A stretch of DNA of 64,000 nt, taken from Streptomyces purpureus. Its GTDB lineage: Bacteria > Actinomycetota > Actinomycetes > Streptomycetales > Streptomycetaceae. Numbering within the stretch: the stretch's first letter is position 1; every line of letters starts with the position of its first letter. The position numbers were made by a program, and so were the translations under genes. The stretch lies in NCBI RefSeq assembly GCF_014648195.1, contig NZ_BMQQ01000030.1, forward strand, positions 27,167 through 91,166. Direction: 5' to 3'. Below are positions 32,983 through 41,095 of this stretch, in pieces. The notes under the pieces are model-generated. The model was not told the DNA's origin and ran no database searches. It worked only from the letters and a program-made list of their open reading frames with translations.

Positions 32983-34215
32983 TCACACCGGTCCGTGGGG
33001 GCGCAGTGTTTCGAAGGCCGACCCGAAGGTGGTCAACGCCGCCGCCACGTGCGGCAGTTCCAGGGGATCCGGCGCGCCGAGGGATTCCAGCCGTTCTTCC
33101 GGGGTGGCGCCGAGGAGCGGCCCGGTGGCGAGCCGTACGCGCAGGGCGCCCAGTTCGTCGCCGAAGCGGTGGCCGCCCGGGGCGGGGGCGCCGAGCCGTG
33201 CGGAGAGGTACTCCTCCAGCTCCATGGAGTCGTTGACGCCGCGGGCGGCGAGGCCCGCCCGCAGCGGTCCGAGGTCGGCGTAGAGGTGACGGCCGGCCTG
33301 CGGGGGTCTGGCCAGGGCGCCCGCGGTGAGGAGTGCGCGGTGTGCGGCGGTCGCCACGCGCGCGTGGAGGGCGGTCGCGGCGGCGATGCGGTCGGTGACC
33401 TCTCCAGGTTCGCCGAGCGCGTGGGCGGCGGCCGCGGCGACGGGGGCGGGCAGGACGGCGCCGAGGGCGGTGAGGAAGTCGAGGGTGCGGGCCCGGCGTC
33501 CGGCGGAGGGCGCGGCGGGCGGGAAGCGGGCCACGGCCGCGGGCCAGGCGGGCGGGGCGAGCGCGCCGGCGAGGTCGTACAGGACGGTGACGTCGTCGGG
33601 GCACATCTCGGCGGGGCTGAGCAGGACGGTGTCGTGCGGGCGGTGCAGGGTGTCGCGCCAGGTCTCGTCGCTGATGATGTGCATGCCCTCGGCGACGGCG
33701 GCCTCGCAGGTCTCGCGGACGAGCTCGGGCGGGGCGACGGTGGCCGTGGGGTCGTCGGCGACGGAGAGCAGCAGCAGGGCGGGGTGTCCGCCTTCCGCGC
33801 GGACCCGGCGGACGGTCTCCAGGAGCGCGAACGGGTCGGGGATGCCGCCGCACTCGGCGGTTGTCGGTACGTGGTAGGCGGGCCGGCCGAGGAGCCGGGC
33901 CTGCGGGGTCCACCAGGCGGGGCAGGGCCGGGGCAGCAGGACGTCGCCGCCGTGGGCGGCGAGCAGGGCGAGCAGCAGGGGCTCGGGGCCGGGGGCGGCG
34001 GCCACGTCCTCGGGATGGCTGCGCAGTCCGCGCCGCCACCAGTAGCCGCAGGCGGCCTCGCGCAGGACCGGGCCGCCGCCCGCCGGCTCCGCGGCGGGCA
34101 GCCCTGCCGCCGCCGCGAGCACGGCGGCCAGCTCGGGCAGGACGGGCAGGCCGGGGTCCGGGGCGTGCGGCCCGTAACGCACCGGCCCGTGCCCCTCCGG
34201 AGCCGTCTGCCGCAT
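32983..34215 (-). CDS. Aminotransferase class I/II-like protein without any lysine
   Basis: 410 aa with the fold-type I pattern: a PLP phosphate-region-like GPEPLLLALLAAHGGDVLLP, Asp in MHIISDETWRDTLHRP (the usual pyridine-nitrogen Asp), and a C-terminal small domain. Where the Schiff-base lysine should follow (SK..), the sequence reads TVLYDLAGALAPPAWPAAVA. I find no lysine anywhere in the protein, so it cannot form the normal internal aldimine. It may be a regulatory or scaffold pseudo-enzyme, or bind another cofactor form. ATG 34215 has GGAGGT upstream. It is probably co-transcribed with the hydrolase downstream. Confidence 0.8.
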   Translation of the reverse strand: MRQTAPEGHGPVRYGPHAPDPGLPVLPELAAVLAAAAGLPAAEPAGGGPVLREAACGYWWRRGLRSHPEDVAAAPGPEPLLLALLAAHGGDVLLPRPCPAWWTPQARLLGRPAYHVPTTAECGGIPDPFALLETVRRVRAEGGHPALLLLSVADDPTATVAPPELVRETCEAAVAEGMHIISDETWRDTLHRPHDTVLLSPAEMCPDDVTVLYDLAGALAPPAWPAAVARFPPAAPSAGRRARTLDFLTALGAVLPAPVAAAAAHALGEPGEVTDRIAAATALHARVATAAHRALLTAGALARPPQAGRHLYADLGPLRAGLAARGVNDSMELEEYLSARLGAPAPGGHRFGDELGALRVRLATGPLLGATPEERLESLGAPDPLELPHVAAALTTFGSAFETLRPHGPV

Positions 34216-34535
34216 GCCGTACCTCCGCCGCTCGCGCGTGGACCTTCAGAGCCCTTTATACGGAGGTTTGATGCGGTTCGCCGCTCCAGAGCCAGGGGCG
34301 GGGGCCGGCCGCTGACGCGGTTCGCCGCTCCAGCGCCCGGGCGCGGGGCCGGTCGGCGGCACCGATGGAAGGCGTGAGCGCCCGCGACGGCCGAGGGGCG
34401 GCGCGGCGCCGCTCCAGCGCCGGGTGCTGGGCCGGGCGGGGCACCGGCGGCAGGCATGAGCGCCCGCGGCGACCGGGGCCGGCCCGCGAGCCCGCGGGCG
34501 GCTTGGGGTGCGGGGGAAGCGGGTACCCGCGTGGC
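34216..34535. repeat. Gene-free region with decayed repeats (44 and 84 bp)
   Basis: GCGGTTCGCCGCTCCAG is exact at 34273-34289 and 34317-34333. CCGCTCCAGCGCC recurs at 34325 and 34409, and TGAGCGCCCGCG at 34375-34386 and 34457-34468. So units of about 84 bp (and a half unit of 44 bp) are duplicated between the divergent aminotransferase-like and PAP2 genes. No gene is supported here. Confidence 0.65.
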
Positions 34536-36098
34536 ATGTCCGAACCGTTCGCTCCTCATCTCCATGTGCCTCATGTCCACCTCCCTCATGTCCCCGCGCC
34601 GGTCCACGGGCTCGGCCGTGCGCCGTCGCTGGGGCTGCGGACCGCCCGGCTGCTCGGCGACTGGGACCGCGAGCTCTTCCACCGGGTCGCCCGCCGCCAC
34701 TGGCCGGGGGCGGACCCGCTGCTCCCCAGGCTGAGCCGGTTCGCGGACCACGGGGTGCTGTGGTTCACCACGGCGGCCGGGATCGCCGCGCTGGGCGGGA
34801 GCGCGCGTGCTCGGCGGGCGGCGCTGCGCGGGGTGGCGTCGCTGGCGCTGGCCTCGGCGACGATCAACACCGTGGGCAAACGGGCGGTGCGGCGGGCCCG
34901 GCCGGTACTGGACGCGGTGCCGCTGATCCGACAGCTGAAGAGGCAGCCGTTCACGACGTCGTTCCCTTCGGGGCACTCGGCGTCGGCGGCCGCCTTCGCG
35001 ACGGGCGTGGCGCTGGAGTCGGCCGGCTGGGGGGCCGCGGTCGCCCCTCTGGCGGGTGCGGTGGCGCTGTCCCGGGTCTACACAGGGGTGCACTATCCGA
35101 GCGATGTGCTGGTGGGCGCTGGGCTCGGGGTGGCCGCCGCGTTCGCGGTGCGGGCGCTCGTACCGGCCAGGACCCAGCCGCACGCACCGGGCCGTCCGTA
35201 CCACGAGGCGCCCGCGCTGCCCGGCGGCGCCGGTCTGACCGTCGTGGTCAACGAGGCGTCGGGGTCGGCCGACGCGGAGCTCCTGCGGGACGCGCTGCCC
35301 TACGCCGAGGTGAGGGCCTGCGCGCCGGAGGACGTGGAGAGGGAACTGGAGTCGGCGGCGTGGGAGTGCCGGGCGCTCGGGGTTTCCGGCGGGGACGGGA
35401 CCGTCAATCAGGCGGCGGCGGTCGCCGCGCGGCACGGCCTGCCGCTCGCGGTCTTCCCCGGCGGCACGCTCAACCACTTCGCGATGGACCTGGGCCTGGA
35501 GACGGTCGCGGACACCTGCCGGGCGCTGACGACGGGGGACGCCGTACGGGTCGATCTGGGGCGGTTCTCGCCCGGGCCGCGTGGCGCCGCTCACGGCTAC
35601 TTCGTCAACACGTTCAGCCTCGGGGTGTATCCGGAGCTCGTACGGCTGCGGGAGCGCTGGTCGCCGCGGATCGGGGCCTGGCCGGCGGGGATCCTCGCGG
35701 CGGTGCGGGTGCTGCGGGGCGAGCATCCGCTGGAGACACAGGTGTCGGGCGAACGGCGGCCGCTGTGGCTGCTGTTCGCCGGGAACGGCGTGTACGGGCG
35801 GGTGGGGCCGGCGCCGACCCGCCGCGACGACCTGGCCGACGGGCTGCTGGACGTACGCGTGGTCCACGGCGGACGGCTGCCGGGCCTGCGGCTGGTGGCG
35901 GCCGCGCTGGCGGGCCCGCTGAGCCGCTCCCCCGTGCACGCGGCGCGCAGTCTGCACGGGCTGCGGATCGGCGGGCTGGCGCCGGGCACACCGATCGCCT
36001 ACGACGGCGAGGTCGCCGAGGCGGAAGGCTCGCTGCTGGTCGACAAGGCGCCCCGGGCGCTGATCGTGTACGGCCCGAGGAAGAGGCGGCGGCGATGA
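34536..36098 (+). CDS. PAP2 phosphatase fused to diacylglycerol kinase
   Basis: 520 aa. Residues 1-about 215 form a membrane PAP2 phosphatase with motifs KRAVRRARP, PSGHSASAAAF and SRVYTGVHYPSDV. From about 228 is a DAGK catalytic domain (LTVVVNEASGSADAELLRDA, the GGDGT loop in VSGGDGTVNQAAAV, FPGGTLNHFAMDLG). One enzyme could dephosphorylate a lipid phosphate and phosphorylate a diacylglycerol-like lipid or recycle undecaprenyl pyrophosphate. ATG 34536 opens with a His/Pro-rich leader (HLHVPHVHLPHVPAPVHG). The fusion is known in actinobacteria. Confidence 0.9.
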   Translation: MSEPFAPHLHVPHVHLPHVPAPVHGLGRAPSLGLRTARLLGDWDRELFHRVARRHWPGADPLLPRLSRFADHGVLWFTTAAGIAALGGSARARRAALRGVASLALASATINTVGKRAVRRARPVLDAVPLIRQLKRQPFTTSFPSGHSASAAAFATGVALESAGWGAAVAPLAGAVALSRVYTGVHYPSDVLVGAGLGVAAAFAVRALVPARTQPHAPGRPYHEAPALPGGAGLTVVVNEASGSADAELLRDALPYAEVRACAPEDVERELESAAWECRALGVSGGDGTVNQAAAVAARHGLPLAVFPGGTLNHFAMDLGLETVADTCRALTTGDAVRVDLGRFSPGPRGAAHGYFVNTFSLGVYPELVRLRERWSPRIGAWPAGILAAVRVLRGEHPLETQVSGERRPLWLLFAGNGVYGRVGPAPTRRDDLADGLLDVRVVHGGRLPGLRLVAAALAGPLSRSPVHAARSLHGLRIGGLAPGTPIAYDGEVAEAEGSLLVDKAPRALIVYGPRKRRRR

Positions 36099-36221
36099 GA
36101 GACCGCGCGCGGGCGTCGACGGGCCTGTCGAGGCCGGTCGGGGCGGCCGGGCAGGTGGGGGTCTGTCGGAGTCTGTCGAAATGATGTTGCGGCGGGCAGG
36201 CAGGCCTCGGAGCATCGGGCC

Positions 36222-36785
36222 ATGAACTCCCCCGTGTTCCTGGAAACCGCGCGGCTGCGGCTGTGCCCCTTCGACGGCGACGACGACGTGGAGCGGATCC
36301 TCTCACTCGACAGCGACCCCGAGGTCATGCGCTACCTCAACGGCGGGCGGCCGACCGCCCGGGAGGAGGTGCGGGAGCGGGTGTTGCCGCGGCTGCTGGG
36401 GCCGGGGTTCTGGGCGGCGTGGGAGCGGACGGCGGACGAGTGGCTCGGCTGGTTCCAGCTGGAGCCGCTGACGGCCGGGGACTGGCGGACGGTCGAGCTG
36501 GGATACCGGCTGCGCAGGGACGCCTGGGGCAAGGGGTACGCGACGGAGGGGTCCCTGGCCCTGATCGACAAGGCCTTCGGCGAACTCGGCGTGGAGAAGG
36601 TCACGGCGAACACGATGACGGTCAACTCCGCCTCGCGGCGGGTGATGGAGAAGGCGGGGCTGCGGTACGTCCGCACCCGCTTCGAGCATTGGCCGGAAGT
36701 GATCGACGGGTCGGAGTTCGGGGACGTCGAGTACGTGCTCGGCCGCGCCCGCTGGGAGCGGCGCCGGGAAGGCCGGACGGCATGA
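36222..36785 (+). CDS. GNAT acetyltransferase (RimJ/RimL type)
   Basis: 187 aa. It starts FLETARLRLCPFDGDDDVER, has the acetyl-CoA motif ELGYRLRRDAWGKGYATEG and ends with the usual VNSASRRVMEKAGLRYV. RimL-type enzymes acetylate N-terminal amines or small molecules; the substrate is not known. ATG 36222. The next GNAT gene overlaps by 4 bp, so they are translated together. Confidence 0.9.
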   Translation: MNSPVFLETARLRLCPFDGDDDVERILSLDSDPEVMRYLNGGRPTAREEVRERVLPRLLGPGFWAAWERTADEWLGWFQLEPLTAGDWRTVELGYRLRRDAWGKGYATEGSLALIDKAFGELGVEKVTANTMTVNSASRRVMEKAGLRYVRTRFEHWPEVIDGSEFGDVEYVLGRARWERRREGRTA

Positions 36786-37369
36786 CGGCCCGACCGGTCC
36801 TGGCCGAACCGATCCGCACCGCACGGCTGCGGCTCGTACCGCTGGCCGTGGGGCACGCGGAGGAGATGGCGCGGGTGCTCGGCGACCCGCGGCTGCACAC
36901 GTTCACCGGCGGCGTCCCGGACACGGTGGACGAACTGCGGGCGCGTTACCGGCGGATGCTGGCCGGGGCGCCCGACCCGGGCGTGTCCTGGTGCAACTGG
37001 GTCGTACGGCTCGGCGCGGACGGGCAGGCGGACGAGGGAACGGGCGGTCGGACTGGCGGGCCGCTCACCGGCACCGTGCAGGCCACGGTGACGGACGGCG
37101 GTTCGCCGGGCGGCCGTACGGCGGAGGTCGCCTGGGTGATCGGGACGCCCTGGCAGGGGCAGGGGATCGCCGGGGAGGCGGCGCGGGCGCTGGTCGCCTG
37201 GCTGTGGGCCAGGCCCGTGGACCGGGTCGTGGCTCACATCCACCCGGACCACCACCGCTCGGCGGCGGTCGCGGCGTCGGCGGGCCTCTCTCCCACCACT
37301 GTCCGACAGGGCGGCGAGGTCCGCTGGCAGGCACTACCCGACCCATCCAACTTCCGCTACGACTCTTGA
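36782..37369 (+). CDS. GNAT acetyltransferase
   Basis: 195 aa, coupled to the previous GNAT gene (ATGA overlap). It opens IRTARLRLVPLAVGHAEEMA. The acetyl-CoA site is WVIGTPWQGQGIAGEAARAL. A Gly/Thr-rich insertion lies in the middle (DEGTGGRTGGPLTG). The end (HPDHHRSAAVAASAGLSPT) is typical of RimJ-like enzymes. Two such genes in tandem suggest related but separate substrates. Confidence 0.88.
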   Translation: MTARPVLAEPIRTARLRLVPLAVGHAEEMARVLGDPRLHTFTGGVPDTVDELRARYRRMLAGAPDPGVSWCNWVVRLGADGQADEGTGGRTGGPLTGTVQATVTDGGSPGGRTAEVAWVIGTPWQGQGIAGEAARALVAWLWARPVDRVVAHIHPDHHRSAAVAASAGLSPTTVRQGGEVRWQALPDPSNFRYDS

Positions 37370-37457
37370 AGCATGGCGTCCATATCTCAAGACGCGGATC
37401 TCATTATTCGGCCGGGCGGCGTACGGTGGTGACCACTTCACGGGAGGGAGTCCGGTC

Positions 37458-38279
37458 ATGACGGATGCCGCGCGGGAGACCGCCGTCTACACCCACGGCC
37501 ACCACGAGTCGGTGCTGCGCTCGCACCGGTGGCGTACCGCCGCCAACTCGGCCGCGTACCTCGTCGCCGAACTGCGCCCCGGGATGGCGGTGCTGGACGT
37601 GGGCTGCGGGCCGGGCACGATCACCGCCGATCTGGCCGAGCTGGTCGGTCCGGGCGGCCAGGTGACGGCGGTGGACCACGCAGAGGACATCTTGGAGCAG
37701 GCCCGGGCCGTCGCCGCCGAAAGGGGGCTGACGAACGTGGAGTTCGCGCCCGCCGACGTGCACGCCCTGGAGTTCCCGGACGAATCCTTCGACGTCGTCC
37801 ACGCCCACCAGGTACTCCAGCACGTCGGCGATCCGGTGCGGGCGCTGCGTGAGATGCGGCGGGTGTGCCGACCGGGCGGGATCGTCGCGGTCCGCGACAG
37901 CGACTACGGCGCGTTCACGTGGTTCCCCCAGCTGCCGGTCCTGGACGAGTGGCAGGAGCTGTACGGGCGGGTGGCCCGCGCCAACGGAGGTGAACCGGAC
38001 GCCGGACGGCGGCTGCTGTCCTGGGCCCGCCGGGCCGGGTTCACCGACATCACCGCCACCGCCGGCACCTGGTGTTTCGCCACGACGGAGGAGCGCGCCT
38101 GGTGGAGCGGGCTGTGGGCGGACCGTACCGAGGCGTCCGTCTACGCGAAGCTGGCGGTGGACGGCGGGCACACGACGCCCGGGCGGCTGGCCGCGCTCGC
38201 GGAGGGCTGGCGGGAGTGGGGCCGTCAGGACGACGCGTGGTTCATGGTCCCGCACGGCGAACTGCTCTGCCGGGCCTGA
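37458..38279 (+). CDS. SAM-dependent methyltransferase (UbiE/COQ5-like)
   Basis: 273 aa. Motif I is VLDVGCGPGTITADLAEL, then VTAVDHAEDILEQARAVA, SFDVVHAHQVLQHVGDPVRA and REMRRVCRPGGIVAVRD: the UbiE-type Methyltransf_11 arrangement. The substrate is likely a small molecule. ATG 37458 has GGGAGGGAG 8-16 bp upstream. A short GTGGTGACCAC palindrome (about 37430-37440) lies 17 bp before the start. Confidence 0.9.
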   Translation: MTDAARETAVYTHGHHESVLRSHRWRTAANSAAYLVAELRPGMAVLDVGCGPGTITADLAELVGPGGQVTAVDHAEDILEQARAVAAERGLTNVEFAPADVHALEFPDESFDVVHAHQVLQHVGDPVRALREMRRVCRPGGIVAVRDSDYGAFTWFPQLPVLDEWQELYGRVARANGGEPDAGRRLLSWARRAGFTDITATAGTWCFATTEERAWWSGLWADRTEASVYAKLAVDGGHTTPGRLAALAEGWREWGRQDDAWFMVPHGELLCRA

Positions 38280-38374
38280 CCCGCGCGGCCCCGCGACCGC
38301 GCTCCGGCCCCGCGCCCCTGGGCACCGCCAGGCACCCTCCCCCGCACGCCGAATGGTCAACTAGGCTCGGCCGC

Positions 38375-38722
38375 ATGGAGATTCTGGGCACCACGCTGCG
38401 TATCTGCGTCGACGACCTCGAACCCGCCGTGGACTTCTACGAACGCCTCACCGGCGGCAGCGCGCTGCGCTTCGAGCGCGGCGGGGTGTCGGTGGCGGCG
38501 GTCGGCTGCTTCCTGCTGATGAGCGGCCCCGAGGCGGAGCTCGAGGTGCTGCGCAAGGTGACCGCGACGATCGCCGTCCAGGACGTCGACGTGGCGTACA
38601 CCGCGCTCACGGACGGCGGTGCGAAGATCCTGGCCGGGCCGGTGCCGACCCCGGTTGGCCGCAACCTGATCGCGGTCCACCCGGACGGGTCGGTCTTCGA
38701 GTACGTCGACCGGCGCCAGTGA
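38375..38722 (+). CDS. VOC-fold (glyoxalase/bleomycin-resistance type) protein
   Basis: 115 aa, one VOC module pair: TTLRICVDDLEPAVDFYERL, FERGGVSVAAVGCFLLMSGP, then ALTDGGAKILAGPVPTPVGR and HPDGSVFEYVDRRQ. Metal ligands are not obvious, so it may be a binding rather than catalytic member. ATG 38375. A strong hairpin terminator follows. Confidence 0.85.
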   Translation: MEILGTTLRICVDDLEPAVDFYERLTGGSALRFERGGVSVAAVGCFLLMSGPEAELEVLRKVTATIAVQDVDVAYTALTDGGAKILAGPVPTPVGRNLIAVHPDGSVFEYVDRRQ

Positions 38723-38739
38723 GACCGTACGCCTGAGTG

Positions 38740-38765
38740 CCCCGCGCCCCGGCGAGGGCGCGGGG
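38740..38765. terminator. Bidirectional terminator hairpin
   Basis: CCCCGCGCCC and GGGCGCGGGG form a perfect 10-bp stem with a 6-nt loop between the stops of the VOC gene and the convergent arginase-like gene. Confidence 0.8.
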
Positions 38766-38779
38766 GTGGCGTGGGGGCC

Positions 38780-39679
38780 TCAGGCAGTGAAGGCCCCGAC
38801 CACGATGTCGGCGAGGAGCGCGCCCGCTGTGCCGTCCGGGTCGCGGTCGGGGTCGTACACGGTGACATTGAGCCCCACGCACCGCTCGGAGCGGACCAGA
38901 GTGCCGAGCAGGGTGGTCAGTTCGTCCGGGAGCAGGCCGTCCGGCTCCTGGCTGTCGACGGCGGGCATCACGGACGGGTCGAGGACGTCGGCGTCGAGGT
39001 GCACCCAGAACCCGTCGAGCTGCGGGATCGCCAGCGTCTGCAGCACCGCGCCCGCCATCTCGGCCACGCCCCGCTCGCGCAGCTGGCCGACGGTGGCGGT
39101 GGGAATCTTCAGCTCGGCGAGTTCGGCGAGGTCCTCGTCGCCGTCGCGGAGACCGAAGAGGCGTACGTCCTCGTCGCGGAGGTAGGGCCGCAGGCCCTCC
39201 AGATCCGTGAGGTCGTCCTGGCCGCGGCCGGTGGCGAGGGCCAGCTCCTCGCCCGCTGCGGCACCGATCTCGTCGGGGCGCGCGTTGCCGGTGTGGCGGA
39301 AGTCGGCGGAGCCGTCCAGGGCCGCGAGTCCGTAACGGCCCAGACGCCGCAGCGCGAGAGAGGCGCCGAGCTGGATGGAGCAGTCACCGCCGAGGACGAG
39401 GGTGAAATAGTCCTCCCGTACGTGACCTTCGATCCGGTCGGCGAGCTTGCGGGTGTACGTGGCGAGGGCGTCGGCGTTGAAGACTCCGTCGCCTTCACGC
39501 CAGTCGCCCCGGTCGTATCGGGGCGGGACGACGACACCGCCTTCGAATGCGCGAAGGCGCTGCACGATCCGCTGCTCACGCAGGGCTCCGGCGAGCTTGT
39601 GGCAGCCGGGAACCGTGCCTGGAGCCGGCGGGCGCAGTCCCAGGTTGGAGGGGGCGTCGACGATCACGATCTTCCGCAT
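38780..39679 (-). CDS. Arginase/agmatinase-family protein with altered metal ligands
   Basis: 299 aa. The ureohydrolase fold is recognisable: LVLGGDCSIQLGASLALRRL, ALDGSADFRHTGNA, and WVHLDADVLDPSVMPAVDSQ. In arginases the six manganese ligands are His in GGDHS, Asp-His-Asp in DAHAD, and two Asp in DxD. Here GGDHS reads GGDCS and DAHAD reads DGSAD, so both His ligands are replaced (Cys and Ser), while the Asp residues remain. It may bind one metal or have another substrate. ATG 39679 gives MRKIVIVDAPSNLG; in-frame starts exist at 39688 and 39700. Confidence 0.82.
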   Translation of the reverse strand: MRKIVIVDAPSNLGLRPPAPGTVPGCHKLAGALREQRIVQRLRAFEGGVVVPPRYDRGDWREGDGVFNADALATYTRKLADRIEGHVREDYFTLVLGGDCSIQLGASLALRRLGRYGLAALDGSADFRHTGNARPDEIGAAAGEELALATGRGQDDLTDLEGLRPYLRDEDVRLFGLRDGDEDLAELAELKIPTATVGQLRERGVAEMAGAVLQTLAIPQLDGFWVHLDADVLDPSVMPAVDSQEPDGLLPDELTTLLGTLVRSERCVGLNVTVYDPDRDPDGTAGALLADIVVGAFTA

Positions 39680-39715
39680 GCGCCCCATCCTGATCCCCAT
39701 GAGGCGCAATCTCAA

Positions 39716-39727
39716 TGTGACATCACA
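39716..39727. promoter_or_regulatory. 12-bp palindrome upstream of arginase-like gene
   Basis: TGTGACATCACA is a perfect dyad located 37 bp before the arginase-like start. The half-site TGTGA is CRP-like, but the 2-bp spacer is not that of CRP, so another regulator is more likely. Confidence 0.35.
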
Positions 39728-39765
39728 CGCGAGAACATCACCGGCGGGCCGGCCAACGTCCTTCC

Positions 39766-40335
39766 TCAGGAAGGCGCTTGGGGCCGGAAGCGCATCTCGG
39801 TGGTGAGCGCCCAGCGTTCGTGGTCGCGCCAGGCGCCGTCGATGAAGAGCATCGCCGGCGAGAATCCTTCCAGCCGGAAGCCCGCGCGCCGTACGAGTGC
39901 GAGGGAGGCCGTGTTCAGCGGCTGAATGTTGGCCTCCAGGCGGTGCAGCCCGAGTGGACCGAATGCCTGCCGGCACACCAGCTCCAGCGCCTCGCTCATC
40001 ACGCCCCGGCCGGCGGCGTGCGCAAAGGCGCCGTAGCCCAGCGCGCCGCTGAGGAGGCCGCCGCGGACGATGTTGTTGATGTTGATGAATCCGGCGATCT
40101 GGCCGCCGGAACGGGGTTCGGTGACGAGGAATCCGATCCTGGCCGGGTCCTCGTCGAGGTTCCGCGTGTACGCGGCGTACTCCTCGGCGGTCCGGGGCGG
40201 GAACAGCCACGGCCGGTGGAGCTCCACGCTCTCGCGGGCGCGGGCGGTGAACTCCTCCGCGTCGTCCGGGGCGAAGGGGCGGATGGCGACGCGCGGGAGG
40301 TTCGCGCGGCCCTCGGGCCCGGGAAGGTCTGACAC
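39766..40335 (-). CDS. GNAT acetyltransferase (RimJ/RimL type)
   Basis: 189 aa. VAIRPFAPDDAEEFTARARE opens the fold, followed by FININNIVRGGLLSGALGY, the acetyl-CoA region AHAAGRGVMSEALELV and IQPLNTASLALVRRAGFRLE. This is the ribosomal-protein-alanine acetyltransferase type, though the substrate is unknown. The start is GTG 40335 (MSDLPGPEGRAN). It runs in the same direction as the arginase-like gene downstream, 86 bp away. Confidence 0.88.
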   Translation of the reverse strand: MSDLPGPEGRANLPRVAIRPFAPDDAEEFTARARESVELHRPWLFPPRTAEEYAAYTRNLDEDPARIGFLVTEPRSGGQIAGFININNIVRGGLLSGALGYGAFAHAAGRGVMSEALELVCRQAFGPLGLHRLEANIQPLNTASLALVRRAGFRLEGFSPAMLFIDGAWRDHERWALTTEMRFRPQAPS

Positions 40336-40358
40336 CAGGCCAGGCTATTCGGCGGCGC

Positions 40359-40793
40359 TCACGGCACCGCGACCGCGTCCGGGTCCGGGTCCGTGGCGGC
40401 CGGACACGTCTCGGCGTTCTTCACCACGCCCAGGGTCGCGGTGCGGCCCGTGAGGTCCGTACCGGGCTTCGGATACTGGCTGCAGACCTTCCAGTTGGCC
40501 GGCCACAGCACGCGGCGCTGCTCGCCGCCGACGTCCCGGGTGTCGACGCGGGTCCGCCCGTCGAAGGCGCCGAGCGCCCCGAGCAGGTTGCGTCCGGTGA
40601 CGTCGGGCATAAGGGGGCCGGCGGCCGGGACCGGGTCTGCGGTGGTTCCGGCGGCCGCCGCCTGGGCGGCCGGGGCGGCGAGGGTGAGCAGGGCCGCGGG
40701 CAGGATGGCGACGACGGCGACGGCGATCCGGCGCGGTGCGAAGGCCCGGAAGAGGCCCTTCGTGTCCGTCGTCGCGGTGTCCTTGGCGGTCAT
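40359..40793 (-). CDS. Small secreted protein with one PASTA-like domain
   Basis: 144 aa. The N-terminus has a signal peptide: RRIAVAVVAILPAALLTLAA, with cleavage after AAQA likely. The mature part reads LMPDVTGRNLLGALGAFDGR, then VCSQYPKPGTDLTGRTATLG: one PASTA-like module with two Cys that may pair. PASTA modules of kinases and penicillin-binding proteins bind cell-wall fragments; here the module stands alone and is exported. ATG 40793 gives MTAKDTATTDTKG. The mobile element begins 178 bp upstream of this start. Confidence 0.75.
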   Translation of the reverse strand: MTAKDTATTDTKGLFRAFAPRRIAVAVVAILPAALLTLAAPAAQAAAAGTTADPVPAAGPLMPDVTGRNLLGALGAFDGRTRVDTRDVGGEQRRVLWPANWKVCSQYPKPGTDLTGRTATLGVVKNAETCPAATDPDPDAVAVP

Positions 40794-40944
40794 GCGCGGC
40801 CTCCTCGTTCGTACGCCCCTGTGGAACCAGGATGGACGGATCCCGGCGCCACAGGGGCGGTCGGACGGGCCGTACGGGTGAGGGACCCCGGCCCGTCCCC
40901 ACCGGAGCCGCGGCCATGACCGGCAGGCCGGCCTCGGCATCGGC

Positions 40945-40964
40945 GGTGCCCCGGTGTGGGCACC
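40945..40964. terminator. Hairpin, probably the original terminator of the MFS gene
   Basis: GGTGCCC-CGGTGT-GGGCACC: a 7-bp perfect stem 2 bp from the target duplication. Before the transposon arrived it would have lain about 45 bp behind the stop of the MFS gene now at 50522. Confidence 0.55.
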
Positions 40965-40966
40965 CG

Positions 40967-40971
40967 GTGGC
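40967..40971. repeat. Target-site duplication, left copy (GTGGC)
   Basis: GTGGC directly precedes the left inverted repeat; the same five bases follow the right inverted repeat at 50497-50501. Five-bp duplications are typical of Tn3-family insertions. Confidence 0.85.
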
Positions 40972-41010
40972 GGCCCTGGAGTCCTAGCTCAGACACCAGC
41001 CGCAAAGTAG
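40972..41010 (+). repeat. Left terminal inverted repeat (39 bp)
   Basis: Begins GGCCCTGGAGTCCTAGCTCA and continues GACACCAGCCGCAAAGTAG. It matches the reverse complement of 50458-50496 in 38 of 39 positions; the mismatch is G against C at position 36. Confidence 0.95.
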
Positions 41011-41095
41011 GTCGCGGGTAGCCGGACGAGCCCCGTTTCCCCGTCCTGGGCATCGTCGTTGGTCTGATCGAGTGATCGAGGTCAAAGGGGTGGGC

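Noticed and set aside
34256..34537. Small minus-strand open frame in the repeat region before the PAP2-kinase gene
   Set aside because: Its product only mirrors the decayed DNA repeats (repeated ALERR-like segments) and has no start signal.
33033..36215. A stop-free minus-strand frame of about 1,060 codons across the aminotransferase-like and PAP2-kinase genes
   Set aside because: Arginine/proline-rich nonsense composition, crossing two genes that have clear families in other frames.
39716..39727. CRP binding site upstream of the arginase-like gene
   Set aside because: TGTGA and TCACA are separated by 2 bp, not the 6 bp of CRP sites.
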